NCBI RefSeq assembly: GCF_019420015.1
Contig: NZ_JAHZIA010000007.1
Location: forward strand, 1 to 64,000
DNA: 64,000 nt
Origin: Anaerofustis sp.
GTDB lineage: Bacteria; Bacillota; Clostridia; Eubacteriales; Anaerofustaceae
Direction: 5' to 3'
Shown piece after piece: positions 24,775 through 33,576 of the stretch. The notes below the pieces were generated by a model. The model was given only the letters and a program-made list of their open reading frames with translations, was not told where the DNA came from and made no database searches. The position numbers were made by a program, and so were the translations under genes. The first letter of the stretch is position 1. Each line of letters opens with the position of its first letter.

Positions 24775-25446
24775 TTATTTGCTTGCTGCATCAATTTCAT
24801 CAAACATAGCTTGTGTTTTTGAAATACCAAGTCTTGAACAACCGGCTTTCAAGAATGCTTCTGCGTCTGCTACTGTAGCAATACCGCCTGCAGCTTTTAT
24901 TTGTACTCTTGTAGTATCAATATTTTCTTTCATTATAGCTACATCTTCAAGTGTTGCGCCGCCTGAAGAGAATCCTGTTGATGTTTTAACAAAACCTGCG
25001 CCTGCGTCAGAACAAATTCTTGAAGCTTTAGCGATTTCTTCTTTTGTAAGTAAGCAGTTTTCCAAGATAACTTTAATGTTAGCAGGAGAAGCGTTTACTA
25101 CTTCGTATACATCATTATAAACTGTATCATAATCTCCTGATTTTAAAGCTGAAACATTTAATACGATGTCAACTTCTGTAGCACCCATGTTATATACTCT
25201 TTGAGTATCTGCAACTTTTGACTCAGTTAATTCAGCGCCGTTTGGGAAACCAACACATGCACATACAGCAGTTTCAGATCCCTTAAGTATTTCATAAGCC
25301 ATTTTTACTCTGCTTGGAGTAACACATACAGTTCTACATTTCCATTCTTTAGCGAATTGGATACCTTTTCTTACTTCATCATAAGTTAATTGTGGTTTTA
25401 ATAAAGAGTGATCGTTCGCTCTTGCTAATTCATATTTTGTTAACAT
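24775..25446 (-). CDS. deoC: deoxyribose-phosphate aldolase
   Basis: A 223-residue class I aldolase that splits 2-deoxyribose-5-phosphate into acetaldehyde and glyceraldehyde-3-phosphate. The barrel shows DHSLLKP near the start, CVCVGFPNG-like VCACVGFPNG, EVDIVLNVSALKSGD, the Schiff-base region GAGFVKTSTGFSSGGAT and QIKAAGGIATVADAEAFL. It lies 47 bases after a zinc alcohol dehydrogenase gene on the same strand, which could reduce an aldehyde product or oxidise a precursor sugar. No nucleoside phosphorylase or deoxyribomutase is adjacent, so deoxynucleoside catabolism is not certain here. Confidence 0.94.
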   Translation of the reverse strand: MLTKYELARANDHSLLKPQLTYDEVRKGIQFAKEWKCRTVCVTPSRVKMAYEILKGSETAVCACVGFPNGAELTESKVADTQRVYNMGATEVDIVLNVSALKSGDYDTVYNDVYEVVNASPANIKVILENCLLTKEEIAKASRICSDAGAGFVKTSTGFSSGGATLEDVAIMKENIDTTRVQIKAAGGIATVADAEAFLKAGCSRLGISKTQAMFDEIDAASK

Positions 25447-25493
25447 TTTAATTTTCTCCTTAATATTATTTATATTTTAATTTTAATTAAAAA

Positions 25494-26591
25494 CTATTTT
25501 CCCGGTTCATAACCGTCTTGTGTAATTACGATTTTATTAAAGAATTCTTTTCTTTCTATTAGTTCAAATGCATCTTTAACATCATCTACTTTAAATCTGT
25601 GTGAAATAATTGATGTCAAGTCAAGAAGACCTTTTTTAGCCGCATCAATCGTTGCACAGAATTCTTCGTATTCAGGTGTGAAATTATAACACCAAGAACC
25701 TTTTATTGTAAGCTCTTTTCTTAAAATACATTTATCATAAGATTTATCAAGTACATTTACGTCCCCGTGAGGTGTACCTATACATGTAAATGTTCCGTGT
25801 TTTTTCAAACATTGTAGCGCTTGATTAAATGTTATAGGAGAACCGGCAGCTTCTATACATACTTCAGGACCGTCTTCTCCTGTATATTCTTTAATTTTTG
25901 CAACAACTTCTTCATTTGTCATTCCCATTGAGTTGATTGTATATGTTGCACCAACTTTTTTAATAAGGTCTAATTTTTCATCTTTGATGTCAACGGCAAT
26001 TACCATTCTTGCACCGCATATATTTGCCCACTGTACCATATAGTATCCAACAGGACCCGTACCGAATACTACTACCGCATCGTTAACTTTAATACCTGCT
26101 CTTAAAGCACCGTGTAAAGATATAACCGCAGGGTCTATTTGACAAATCATATCCCAACTAAAATCATCCGGGCATACATAGCATTGAGTAGCTTTTACCG
26201 CAACATACTGACCGAATCCTCCGTCGCTTCTTGAACCCGTATAACCATATGTATCACAAAGATTGATATTACCGTTTAAACAATCTTTACATTTTCCGCA
26301 ACCTGTCATTGGGTTTACATCGACTCTTTGACCAACTTTTAACTCTTCTCTTAAGTCAAGGTCTTTTACGCCTTTACCTATTTCTACGATTTCACCACCA
26401 AATTCATGACCAAGTGTTGTAGGAAAATGATATGTACCTGTTGAAAATACTCTTCCTAAATCCGAACCGCATATACCTGCGCAGTATACTCTAAGTAAAA
26501 CTTCGTCATCTTTAATTTGCGGAATATCCACTTCATCACATCTTATATCATTAATTGCATGAAGTCTGCCTGCTTTCATTTTTCCTTCCAT
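25494..26591 (-). CDS. zinc-dependent medium-chain alcohol/polyol dehydrogenase
   Basis: A 365-residue MDR enzyme of the sorbitol/butanediol dehydrogenase type. The catalytic zinc ligands are in AGICGSDLGR (Cys) and LGHEFGGEI (His, Glu). The structural zinc cysteines are in TGCGKCKDCLNGNINLC, and the NAD site is VVVFGTGPVGYYMVQ with the acidic VAVDIKDEK. It oxidises an alcohol or polyol; the substrate is unknown. It is the first gene before deoC and is divergent from a SorC-type regulator with a palindromic site between them, so the pair is probably a sugar-induced catabolic operon. AGGAGG precedes ATG 26591. Confidence 0.88.
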   Translation of the reverse strand: MEGKMKAGRLHAINDIRCDEVDIPQIKDDEVLLRVYCAGICGSDLGRVFSTGTYHFPTTLGHEFGGEIVEIGKGVKDLDLREELKVGQRVDVNPMTGCGKCKDCLNGNINLCDTYGYTGSRSDGGFGQYVAVKATQCYVCPDDFSWDMICQIDPAVISLHGALRAGIKVNDAVVVFGTGPVGYYMVQWANICGARMVIAVDIKDEKLDLIKKVGATYTINSMGMTNEEVVAKIKEYTGEDGPEVCIEAAGSPITFNQALQCLKKHGTFTCIGTPHGDVNVLDKSYDKCILRKELTIKGSWCYNFTPEYEEFCATIDAAKKGLLDLTSIISHRFKVDDVKDAFELIERKEFFNKIVITQDGYEPGK

Positions 26592-26664
26592 TTTTCTCCT
26601 CCTAAAATAACTGAATTTATCTACATTTTATTGACATCAGTAATATAATATGTTAAAATTCTTT

Positions 26665-26701
26665 TTGTTCATATGAACAAATGATATGCTCATATGTTCA
26701 A
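26665..26701. promoter_or_regulatory. candidate SorC-type operator between adh and its regulator
   Basis: TTGTTCATATGAACAA (26665-26680) is a perfect 16-bp palindrome. A second site, ATGCTCATATGTTCAA (26686-26701), matches 12 of 16 positions and starts 21 bp later, two helical turns. The divergent position and paired spacing suit binding by the tetrameric regulator encoded at 26769. Confidence 0.65.
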
Positions 26702-26768
26702 TTTCAACCGTATTATATAATAAAAATTTAAAGATGTCAACTCATTTTCTGAAATTAGGAGAAAAAAT

Positions 26769-27701
26769 ATGCTTGATAACAATACACTATCTCAAATAGC
26801 AAAAATGTATTACCTTGAAGGACTAACCCAAAAACAAATAGGCGATAAATTGGGTATTTCAAGAATAGGAATATCCAGAGCTCTAAAAAGATGTATAGAC
26901 GAAGGTATAGTCGAAATTAAAATAAAAGAATTTACACCTATAAGTAACTTGGAAGAGGCCTTAAAAAATAAATATAAAAATATTGATTTTAAAATAGTAC
27001 CTTATTTTAAAGACAAAGTTAAACTTGCCCGCTCATTGGCAGACGGAGCGGGAGAAGTGTTAAACGATCTTGTCAAAAATAACAATAACATCGGAATAGG
27101 GTGGGGAAGAACCCTTAGCAATGTAAATATAGAAAGCAATATAAAGTATCCAGAAAAAACCTTTGTTTCTTTGCTTGGAGGCTACGGGAATGTATCCATA
27201 GATATGCATTCAAATCAAATAACCGCAAAAATAAGCGAACAGTACGGAAGCAAAGCAATGGTACTGTTAGCTCCTTCTATTGTGGAAAATAAAAAATTTA
27301 AAGACATAATAATAAATGAGGGTTCTATAAAAGAAGTATTTGATATGTACAAAAAACTCGACTGTGCCATAACATCTCTTGGAAATCCCGCTGATGACAA
27401 TGCGACCATATATAAATCAGGATACTTTAAAGATGAGGATTTAAAAGAATTAAAAGACAGAGATATATGCTGTGATATTGTTTCTTCCTTATTTTTAAAC
27501 CGAGAAGGAAAAGAAGAAAATTTGGAGATACTTGACCGAATCATAGGAATAAACGGCAAAGAATTCAAAAAAATACCTACAAAAGTCGTAGCGGCCGGAG
27601 GAGAAAACAAAATGTTTGCAATATATCTTGCATTGATAAACGGTTATGTAAACAAAATTATTACAGATGAAAATACTGCCAATTACCTTTTAAAAAAATA
27701 A
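26769..27701 (+). CDS. SorC/DeoR-type sugar-binding transcriptional regulator
   Basis: A 310-residue regulator. Residues 5-45 form the helix-turn-helix (LSQIAKMYYLEGLTQKQIGDKLGISRIGISRALKRC). The rest is a SorC sugar-phosphate binding domain with the GIGWGRTL effector loop, SLLGGYGN, AITSLGNPADD, and VAAGGENKMFAIYLALINGYVNKIITDE at the C-terminus. It is divergent from the alcohol dehydrogenase/deoC pair and probably controls it in response to a phosphorylated sugar. The regulator DeoR of Bacillus, which responds to deoxyribose-5-phosphate, belongs to the same family, consistent with deoC nearby. Confidence 0.9.
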   Translation: MLDNNTLSQIAKMYYLEGLTQKQIGDKLGISRIGISRALKRCIDEGIVEIKIKEFTPISNLEEALKNKYKNIDFKIVPYFKDKVKLARSLADGAGEVLNDLVKNNNNIGIGWGRTLSNVNIESNIKYPEKTFVSLLGGYGNVSIDMHSNQITAKISEQYGSKAMVLLAPSIVENKKFKDIIINEGSIKEVFDMYKKLDCAITSLGNPADDNATIYKSGYFKDEDLKELKDRDICCDIVSSLFLNREGKEENLEILDRIIGINGKEFKKIPTKVVAAGGENKMFAIYLALINGYVNKIITDENTANYLLKK

Positions 27702-27729
27702 AATACCGTATATACTACGGTATTTTTTT
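27701..27729 (+). terminator. terminator after the SorC gene
   Basis: AAATACCGTA and TACGGTATTT around five bases, then TTTT. Confidence 0.85.
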
Positions 27730-27731
27730 AT

Positions 27732-28175
27732 TTAGTAAAAATATTTCTTTATTCTGGTGATTATTTGCATAACTGATGTAACAATAATAATTCCAAAAGA
27801 TATAGCAGCAGCTTCTTTCATAACCAAAGAAAAATAATATATAAACATATCCATATTGTTTATGACAAGATTATACATTGTATAATATAAATCTCCTCCC
27901 GGAATTAAAGGAATCAATATTGGAACCAAAATAACAATAACCGGAGTCTTTATTTTTCTTGCTAAAATTTCTGAAAATAAAGAAAGTATAGTTGTTGTTA
28001 TAAAAAGAGTTATAACTTTACTTCCGTTAAAACTAAAGAAAAACAAATAACAAATCCATCCTATTGCAGAACCGATACCTATAATAGAAAGTTTATCTCT
28101 TTTTATATTAAATAAAATAGCAAAACCAAGAGACCCTATAACCGCCATAATTATCTGTATAATTCCCTGTAACAT
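27732..28175 (-). CDS. threonine/serine exporter family protein, C-terminal half (ThrE_2 type)
   Basis: A 147-residue membrane protein with four or five segments and the motif VPILIPLIPGGDLYYTMYNLV that marks the YjjB/ThrE_2 half of ThrE-like exporters. It follows the YjjP-like half with one base between stop and start, so the two are co-translated and should form one transporter. Export of threonine or serine is known for the fused ThrE of Corynebacterium, and E. coli YjjPB exports succinate, so the substrate stays open. Confidence 0.87.
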   Translation of the reverse strand: MLQGIIQIIMAVIGSLGFAILFNIKRDKLSIIGIGSAIGWICYLFFFSFNGSKVITLFITTTILSLFSEILARKIKTPVIVILVPILIPLIPGGDLYYTMYNLVINNMDMFIYYFSLVMKEAAAISFGIIIVTSVMQIITRIKKYFY

Positions 28176-28176
28176 A

Positions 28177-28929
28177 TTAACCTCCTATAGGAATTAATAT
28201 AAAAGCAAATCCCATTGCAATGGCTATAGCCTTTAAAATAGACTCCAAAACACCCAAAAGTCCAGAAATAATATCTCCGTTTATCATATCCCTCAGGGAA
28301 GAAGTAAGAGTAAGTCCAGGAATAAGAAGCATTATATTTCCTATAATAATCTTATCTATATTCACACCTATTCCTATATTATTTAAAATAACGGCACAAA
28401 GAGCTGTTATAAGAGAAGAAAGAAGATTAGTTACAAAATTATTTATCTTTAATTTATTTAATAAATTAACAGTAAAATACATTACACCCCCGGTTATCAT
28501 GGAGGCAATACTATCCATCAAATTTCCACCAAAAAATACAGAAAAGGCTCCTGATACAAAAACATAAGAAAGAAAAATAAGCTTTTTATCATAATGATCC
28601 GTATTTCTAATATTATCTATTTCCTGGCCAAGTTCTGTTATATTTGGTCTTTTTATACATATATTTCTTGAAAGTTGATTTACATATTCAACCTGCTCTA
28701 AGTTTGTTTCATATTTACTTATTCTTCTTGTTTGAGTTATAATATTGTCATTAGAAAATTTAACAGTCAAAATAATGGTAGAGGTAATAGTAAAAACATC
28801 TACCTTTTTTAAAGCATAAGCATTTCCTATTCTACTTAAAGTATCCTCTACTCTGCTTACCTCTGCTCCGGAAGTAAGCAGTATCTCCCCTAAATCCAAC
28901 ATATATGAAACAAATTTTTCTTCCTTCAT
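28177..28929 (-). CDS. threonine/serine exporter family protein, N-terminal half (YjjP/DUF1212 type)
   Basis: A 250-residue protein. A soluble N-terminal part carries the family signature LDLGEILLTSGAEVSRVEDTLSRIGNAYAL, then about five membrane segments follow, including LLIPGLTLTSSLRDMINGDIISGL. It pairs with the small ThrE_2 partner immediately downstream, whose ribosome site lies inside its own last codons. Together they make a split ThrE exporter. ATG 28929 follows AAAGGA. Confidence 0.88.
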   Translation of the reverse strand: MKEEKFVSYMLDLGEILLTSGAEVSRVEDTLSRIGNAYALKKVDVFTITSTIILTVKFSNDNIITQTRRISKYETNLEQVEYVNQLSRNICIKRPNITELGQEIDNIRNTDHYDKKLIFLSYVFVSGAFSVFFGGNLMDSIASMITGGVMYFTVNLLNKLKINNFVTNLLSSLITALCAVILNNIGIGVNIDKIIIGNIMLLIPGLTLTSSLRDMINGDIISGLLGVLESILKAIAIAMGFAFILIPIGG

Positions 28930-29030
28930 TTTAAATCCTTTCGATATTTATTGGGATATGTACTTAAAATATTATATTAATCTTTATTAACTTTTTCCAG
29001 TATTATTAACTCTAATTTACAAAATAAAAA

Positions 29031-29055
29031 TAGATGACAAGTAACTTGTCATCTA
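29031..29055 (-). terminator. terminator after phnX
   Basis: TAGATGACAAG and CTTGTCATCTA form a stem; on the minus strand TTTTTATTTTG follows. Confidence 0.88.
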
Positions 29056-29077
29056 TACATACGAGGTAAAGTATATA

Positions 29078-29854
29078 TTAAAGATTATTCACCAAATCAA
29101 TAACTCCGCTAATATCTTTTATTACATAATCAGCACCGGCTTTATTATATATATCCGTTACTTTTTTAATTTCTTTATTTCTTTCTTCTTCGCTTAAACT
29201 GTCATATTCTTCTTTTGTAAGTCCCATTTCAGAACTGCCTTCAATAATACCAACAGAAATAATTCCCGCATTTTTCCCTTCTTTTATATCAGAAACAGTA
29301 TCTCCGACCTTAATTACTTCTTTTACAGAGCCTATTTCAAGTTCTTGCATATTTTTATATATCATATAAGGATAAGGTCTGCCTTTACCTAAAGTAGAAT
29401 CAGGACTAAACCAAGCATCTGGTTCATACCCTTGCTCTTTTGCAACCTTTGTTACAATTGCCATCATTTTATCTGTGTAACCTGTTGTAGAACCTATTTT
29501 TATTCCCATTTCTCTTAGTTTATTAACAGTTTCAATAACATATGGTTTAACATCTGAATGTTTATCCAAAACTTTTAATATCATATCTGAAAATCTGTCA
29601 TGCATTACATGAACATCATCTTCGTTAAAATCTCTTCCATGTTGTTTTTTAAACTGTTCTCGTAAACTTTCCATATTAAGCATTGTTCTTATATGATCTA
29701 TTTTAAGCATACCCATTGGTTTTCTTGTTTCTTCCATTGTTGGATTCATACCATATGCTTTAAATACTTCTATAAAAGTTTGAACAGGTGCAAAACATCC
29801 ATAATCTACTGTTGTTCCTGCCCAGTCGAATATCACGGCTTTAATATTACTCAT
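29078..29854 (-). CDS. phnX: phosphonoacetaldehyde hydrolase (phosphonatase)
   Basis: A 258-residue HAD-superfamily enzyme that splits phosphonoacetaldehyde into acetaldehyde and phosphate, breaking the C-P bond. The nucleophile is Asp10 in VIFDWAGTTVDYG, the hallmark of phosphonatases; the Schiff-base lysine is in GMLKIDHIR. The downstream motifs GSTTGY and IKVGDTVSDIKEGKNAG are present. It is the last gene of a five-gene operon and overlaps the end of phnW by eight bases, so translation is coupled. Confidence 0.96.
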   Translation of the reverse strand: MSNIKAVIFDWAGTTVDYGCFAPVQTFIEVFKAYGMNPTMEETRKPMGMLKIDHIRTMLNMESLREQFKKQHGRDFNEDDVHVMHDRFSDMILKVLDKHSDVKPYVIETVNKLREMGIKIGSTTGYTDKMMAIVTKVAKEQGYEPDAWFSPDSTLGKGRPYPYMIYKNMQELEIGSVKEVIKVGDTVSDIKEGKNAGIISVGIIEGSSEMGLTKEEYDSLSEEERNKEIKKVTDIYNKAGADYVIKDISGVIDLVNNL

Positions 29855-30947
29855 TTTCTACTCCTTTTAAAAATTCTCTAAATATTTCATATAATTTAAT
29901 TATATCTTCTTCGTAAATTTCTCCTATATTGCCTATTCTAAAAGAGTTTATATCTTCAATTTTACCGGGATATATTGCATACCCTCTTTGTTTTATAAAA
30001 TTATACATTTCTTCAAAAGTATATTTAGCATCTTTAGGATAAATAAAAGATGTTATTATTGGAGATTGATAATCAATATCCACATAAGTATCAAATCCAA
30101 GTTCCTTCATTTTTTCTATTAAAAGACGATTATTGTTATAATATCTTTGATGTCTTTTTTCTATCCCTCCTTCTTCATTAAGTTCATCCAAAGCTTTGTT
30201 AAAAGCTAGAACAGTATGAGTAGGCGATGTAAATCTCCATTTTCCGTCTTTGTTCATTGTTTCCCACTGTGCATATAAATCAAGAGAAAGACTTCTTGCT
30301 TTATCTTTACATTTTAAAAGCTCATCTTTTTTAGCAATTATAAAAGAAAATCCCGGAACACCTTGTATACATTTATTTGCACTGCTTATAATAAAATCTA
30401 TATTATAATCTTTTACAGGAATATCAATTCCACCAAAACTGCTCATTGCATCAACAATAAATGTTTTATCATATGATTTAACTACATCTGAAACTGATTT
30501 TATATCATTTAATATTCCTGATGTTGTTTCGCTGTGTACCATTGAAACATGAGTAATATCACTGTCACTTTCAAGTATTTCTTTTATTTTATTTAAATCA
30601 TGTCTTTTATTATATTCTTCAACATACATAACATAATTAATTTTACTATGTTCTGCTATTTCAGACATTCTTTTTCCATAAGCACCGTTTGCAAGAATCA
30701 ATAACTTGTCCTCTTCTCCAACACTGCTTGTAATAACTGATTCAACGCCAAAAGTACCGCTTCCCTGCATTAATGTACAAGCGTATTCATCTTTTGTAAC
30801 ATGTGCTAATTTAAGTAATTTATTTATAATATCTATAGTTATTTTTTTATAATCGTCATCCCAAGTACAATGGTCAAAGAGCATTTGCTCTTTGACCGTT
30901 TTTGTAGTTGTTAGAGGTCCCGGTGTTAATAATTTATAATTAACCAT
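29847..30947 (-). CDS. phnW: 2-aminoethylphosphonate--pyruvate transaminase
   Basis: A 366-residue PLP enzyme of class V that converts 2-aminoethylphosphonate and pyruvate into phosphonoacetaldehyde and alanine. It starts with the family signature LLTPGPLTTTKTVKEQMLFDHCTWDDDY, and the PLP lysine is in ISSANKCIQGVPGFSFII; VDAMSSFGGIDI and FTSPTHTVLAFNKALDEL are also typical. It sits between the binding protein gene (three bases) and phnX (overlap), so uptake and both degradation steps are made together. Confidence 0.96.
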   Translation of the reverse strand: MVNYKLLTPGPLTTTKTVKEQMLFDHCTWDDDYKKITIDIINKLLKLAHVTKDEYACTLMQGSGTFGVESVITSSVGEEDKLLILANGAYGKRMSEIAEHSKINYVMYVEEYNKRHDLNKIKEILESDSDITHVSMVHSETTSGILNDIKSVSDVVKSYDKTFIVDAMSSFGGIDIPVKDYNIDFIISSANKCIQGVPGFSFIIAKKDELLKCKDKARSLSLDLYAQWETMNKDGKWRFTSPTHTVLAFNKALDELNEEGGIEKRHQRYYNNNRLLIEKMKELGFDTYVDIDYQSPIITSFIYPKDAKYTFEEMYNFIKQRGYAIYPGKIEDINSFRIGNIGEIYEEDIIKLYEIFREFLKGVENE

Positions 30948-30950
30948 TTT

Positions 30951-31952
30951 TTATTTAGCTGCCTCCTGTTTACATTTTTCTGAGAATTCTTGGTGTTGCT
31001 TTAATAAATCTGCAGATAATTTTTCTTTAAATACTTTAGGATATTTAGAAGCATTTTCTTTGTTTGTCGTTTCACCTTCGTATACTGCATTTGGATAATA
31101 TTTCATTAATTCGCTTCTTCCTTTATTGATAATGCAATCTGCGATTTCCATACAAAGAGGATTTGTTTCTTCTCCTTTATCTATTACTGCAACTGATTCT
31201 GTTAAAGAAAAGTTTCCTTCTGTTGGGTCAACATAGTCTACTGGAAGACCTTCTTTTTTATCTGAAACAGCTTGTTGTCTAAGCCCGAACCCTATTGCAA
31301 CCTCTCCTGAACGAACTTTTTTGATAGGACCTGATCCTGAATCTTCAATATGAGGGCCTGCATTTTCATATATCTTTGTAAGAACTTCAGCTCCTTCTTC
31401 TTCACCGTATTCACTTATTATTGCTTGAATAAGTAACCAAGCTGTTGAAGATGATTGAATGTCTGTTACAGAAATATTATCTTTGTATATATCTTTTGTT
31501 AAATCTTTTATAGATTTAGGCATTGGTAAATTATTTTCTTTTAATACATCCGTATTAACTATTATTGTACCTTCTTGAGATGTTATAGGAGCATAGAATG
31601 ATGGAAATTTATCTTTTGTTTTTACATCAAAAGTTAAATCCTTAAACATTTTATTTTTTTCCTGTGCACTGTCAAGATAGAAAGAAGACATTGTTACCAT
31701 ATCGGCTTCAATATTTGTTCCCTCAGCAATAAGTTTTCCGCCAAGTTCGCTTGTTCCGAAAGTTTGGAACATATATTTATCTTTATATCCGTTTTCGTCT
31801 AAAATTTTAGACATAGCTTCAATTGCTTCATCATCTGCGTTTGAGTAAATAATTACTTTTTCATCACTCCCGGAAGCATCTTTACTTCCACATCCTGTAA
31901 ATAAAGTAAGTCCTAAAAATAAACATAATAATAAACTAACTAATTTTTTCAT
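30951..31952 (-). CDS. phnS: 2-aminoethylphosphonate ABC transporter substrate-binding lipoprotein
   Basis: A 333-residue extracellular binding protein. The signal peptide ends in the lipobox FTGC with the lipidated cysteine at residue 21. The mature protein has the iron/putrescine-type fold pattern: VIIYSNADDEAIEAM at the start, SSFYLDSAQEK, and GFGLRQQAV. Its first codons overlap the end of the permease gene by 17 bases, and phnW follows. The substrate is inferred from the operon. The symbol follows the Salmonella PhnSTUV naming. Confidence 0.87.
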   Translation of the reverse strand: MKKLVSLLLCLFLGLTLFTGCGSKDASGSDEKVIIYSNADDEAIEAMSKILDENGYKDKYMFQTFGTSELGGKLIAEGTNIEADMVTMSSFYLDSAQEKNKMFKDLTFDVKTKDKFPSFYAPITSQEGTIIVNTDVLKENNLPMPKSIKDLTKDIYKDNISVTDIQSSSTAWLLIQAIISEYGEEEGAEVLTKIYENAGPHIEDSGSGPIKKVRSGEVAIGFGLRQQAVSDKKEGLPVDYVDPTEGNFSLTESVAVIDKGEETNPLCMEIADCIINKGRSELMKYYPNAVYEGETTNKENASKYPKVFKEKLSADLLKQHQEFSEKCKQEAAK

Positions 31953-33576
31953 TTATTTTCCCCTTTTTGTTTGATAATTTTTGAAATAATATTTTTATGA
32001 TTATATTTGTTATCATTATCATTAAAGATAAGATAAAAATTTCATTAAATTTAGCAAAATGCTGTAATTCTACTATTTTTGTTGTCATAACCATTGTTTT
32101 TGTTCCAACAAGGAATACTATGGCACTTATAGTTACCATTGCATTAACAAAATAATAAGATAATACTTCAAATATTGTAGATTTTGCATTTGGCGTAACA
32201 ATTCTAAATATTGTCTTTATCCAGCTATCTCCCATAAGCATTGCCGTTGTTTCCCATGAACTGTTCATTTTTCCAAGAGAATTTTTAAACATTAGATACG
32301 GTGTTGAAAAATAGTGAATTATATTACAAATAATTATTAGAGGGAATGTATTTTGAAGACTCGTTCCCGTAAACATAAGAAGATATGCTATACCAAGAAC
32401 CATTCCCGGAATTGTATTTGTAATTAAAGAAATATTTTCAATGATATTTTTTAATTTTTTACTTAAATTACTTCTTGCTGTTACAAGAGCGGCAGAATAA
32501 GTAAGTATCATACCTATAACTGCAGTTAAAGCAGCAACAATCAATGAATTAATATATACTTGTAATAAGTTTTGACCTATAATAGCTTCTTTTAAATTAT
32601 CAAATGTAAAAGATAAATCATAAGGCCATCCCTTTATAAAAGGAATAATAAATATTACAAGAAATAAAGAAAATACCATTATAGAAAAAATAGAAGAAAG
32701 TGCTCCACATAATATATCTCTTATATTATTTTTCTTTATTTCTATTTTTGATATTTTTTGATATCTTATATTGTATTTTTCCAAATAAGTTAGAAGCGTA
32801 ATACTTATGATAGAAGGGATAAGCATTACTATTGCAATAACAGCCCCACTATTAAAATCAGGAATTGCCCCGAGCATTTGACTATACAAACTTGAAGCTA
32901 TAACAGAATACTGCCCTCCAACGGAAGCAGGAATACCAAAGTCCGTAAAACTTAAAAAGAAAGTTTGTATAAAACAAGCTGCCAAGGTTCCAAGTAAAGG
33001 TCTTAAAAGTGTATTTTTAAATGTTTTAAAACCGTTATCTCCCATTACCTGTGATACAACCATATATTTTCTGTCAATATATTTCATGGTGTTGCTTATT
33101 AGCATGAAAGCAATTGGTAAGGTATAAATTACAAAGCCAAGAACAAGCCCATTAAAACCGTAAATATCAAATATTTGCCTGCCAAGTAATTTTGTAATAA
33201 GTCCTTGTTTACCAAATGAGTATATTATTGCAAAACCATATGTAACTGTAGGAAGTAACATTGGAAGAGTACAAGCTGTTTTTATAACTTTTTTTATCCA
33301 TGATTTTATGTTTGTGTATTCAATTGAATATGCCATTATAAAAGCTATAAAAGTTGCAATTAAGGCACTGACGATTGATACCGTAAATGAATTTTTCAGT
33401 GTCGTTGTAAAATCAGCCGAAGATGTGGCTTGTTTAACATAATCCAGAGTAAAACCACTTTCAGAAATGAAAGCATTACCTATTATTTTTAAGAATGGTA
33501 ACAGTAGAAAACCTGCAAAGATAATTAAAATAACAGAAAATATTATTTTAATCTCTAAGCTTTTTGTTTTCCTCAT
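31936..33576 (-). CDS. 2-aminoethylphosphonate ABC transporter permease, two domains fused
   Basis: A 546-residue membrane protein with about twelve segments and two BPD_transp_1 domains. The first half carries the EAA-loop-like VSQVMGDNGFKTFKNTLLRPLLG and the second WETTAMLMGDSWIKTIFRIVTPNA. It therefore joins in one chain what is split as PhnU and PhnV in Salmonella, like the FbpB type iron permeases. Its ATG overlaps the ATPase stop (ATGA). It forms the channel for 2-aminoethylphosphonate by context; an iron or other phosphonate substrate cannot be excluded from this protein alone. Confidence 0.87.
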   Translation of the reverse strand: MRKTKSLEIKIIFSVILIIFAGFLLLPFLKIIGNAFISESGFTLDYVKQATSSADFTTTLKNSFTVSIVSALIATFIAFIMAYSIEYTNIKSWIKKVIKTACTLPMLLPTVTYGFAIIYSFGKQGLITKLLGRQIFDIYGFNGLVLGFVIYTLPIAFMLISNTMKYIDRKYMVVSQVMGDNGFKTFKNTLLRPLLGTLAACFIQTFFLSFTDFGIPASVGGQYSVIASSLYSQMLGAIPDFNSGAVIAIVMLIPSIISITLLTYLEKYNIRYQKISKIEIKKNNIRDILCGALSSIFSIMVFSLFLVIFIIPFIKGWPYDLSFTFDNLKEAIIGQNLLQVYINSLIVAALTAVIGMILTYSAALVTARSNLSKKLKNIIENISLITNTIPGMVLGIAYLLMFTGTSLQNTFPLIIICNIIHYFSTPYLMFKNSLGKMNSSWETTAMLMGDSWIKTIFRIVTPNAKSTIFEVLSYYFVNAMVTISAIVFLVGTKTMVMTTKIVELQHFAKFNEIFILSLMIMITNIIIKILFQKLSNKKGKINEKIS

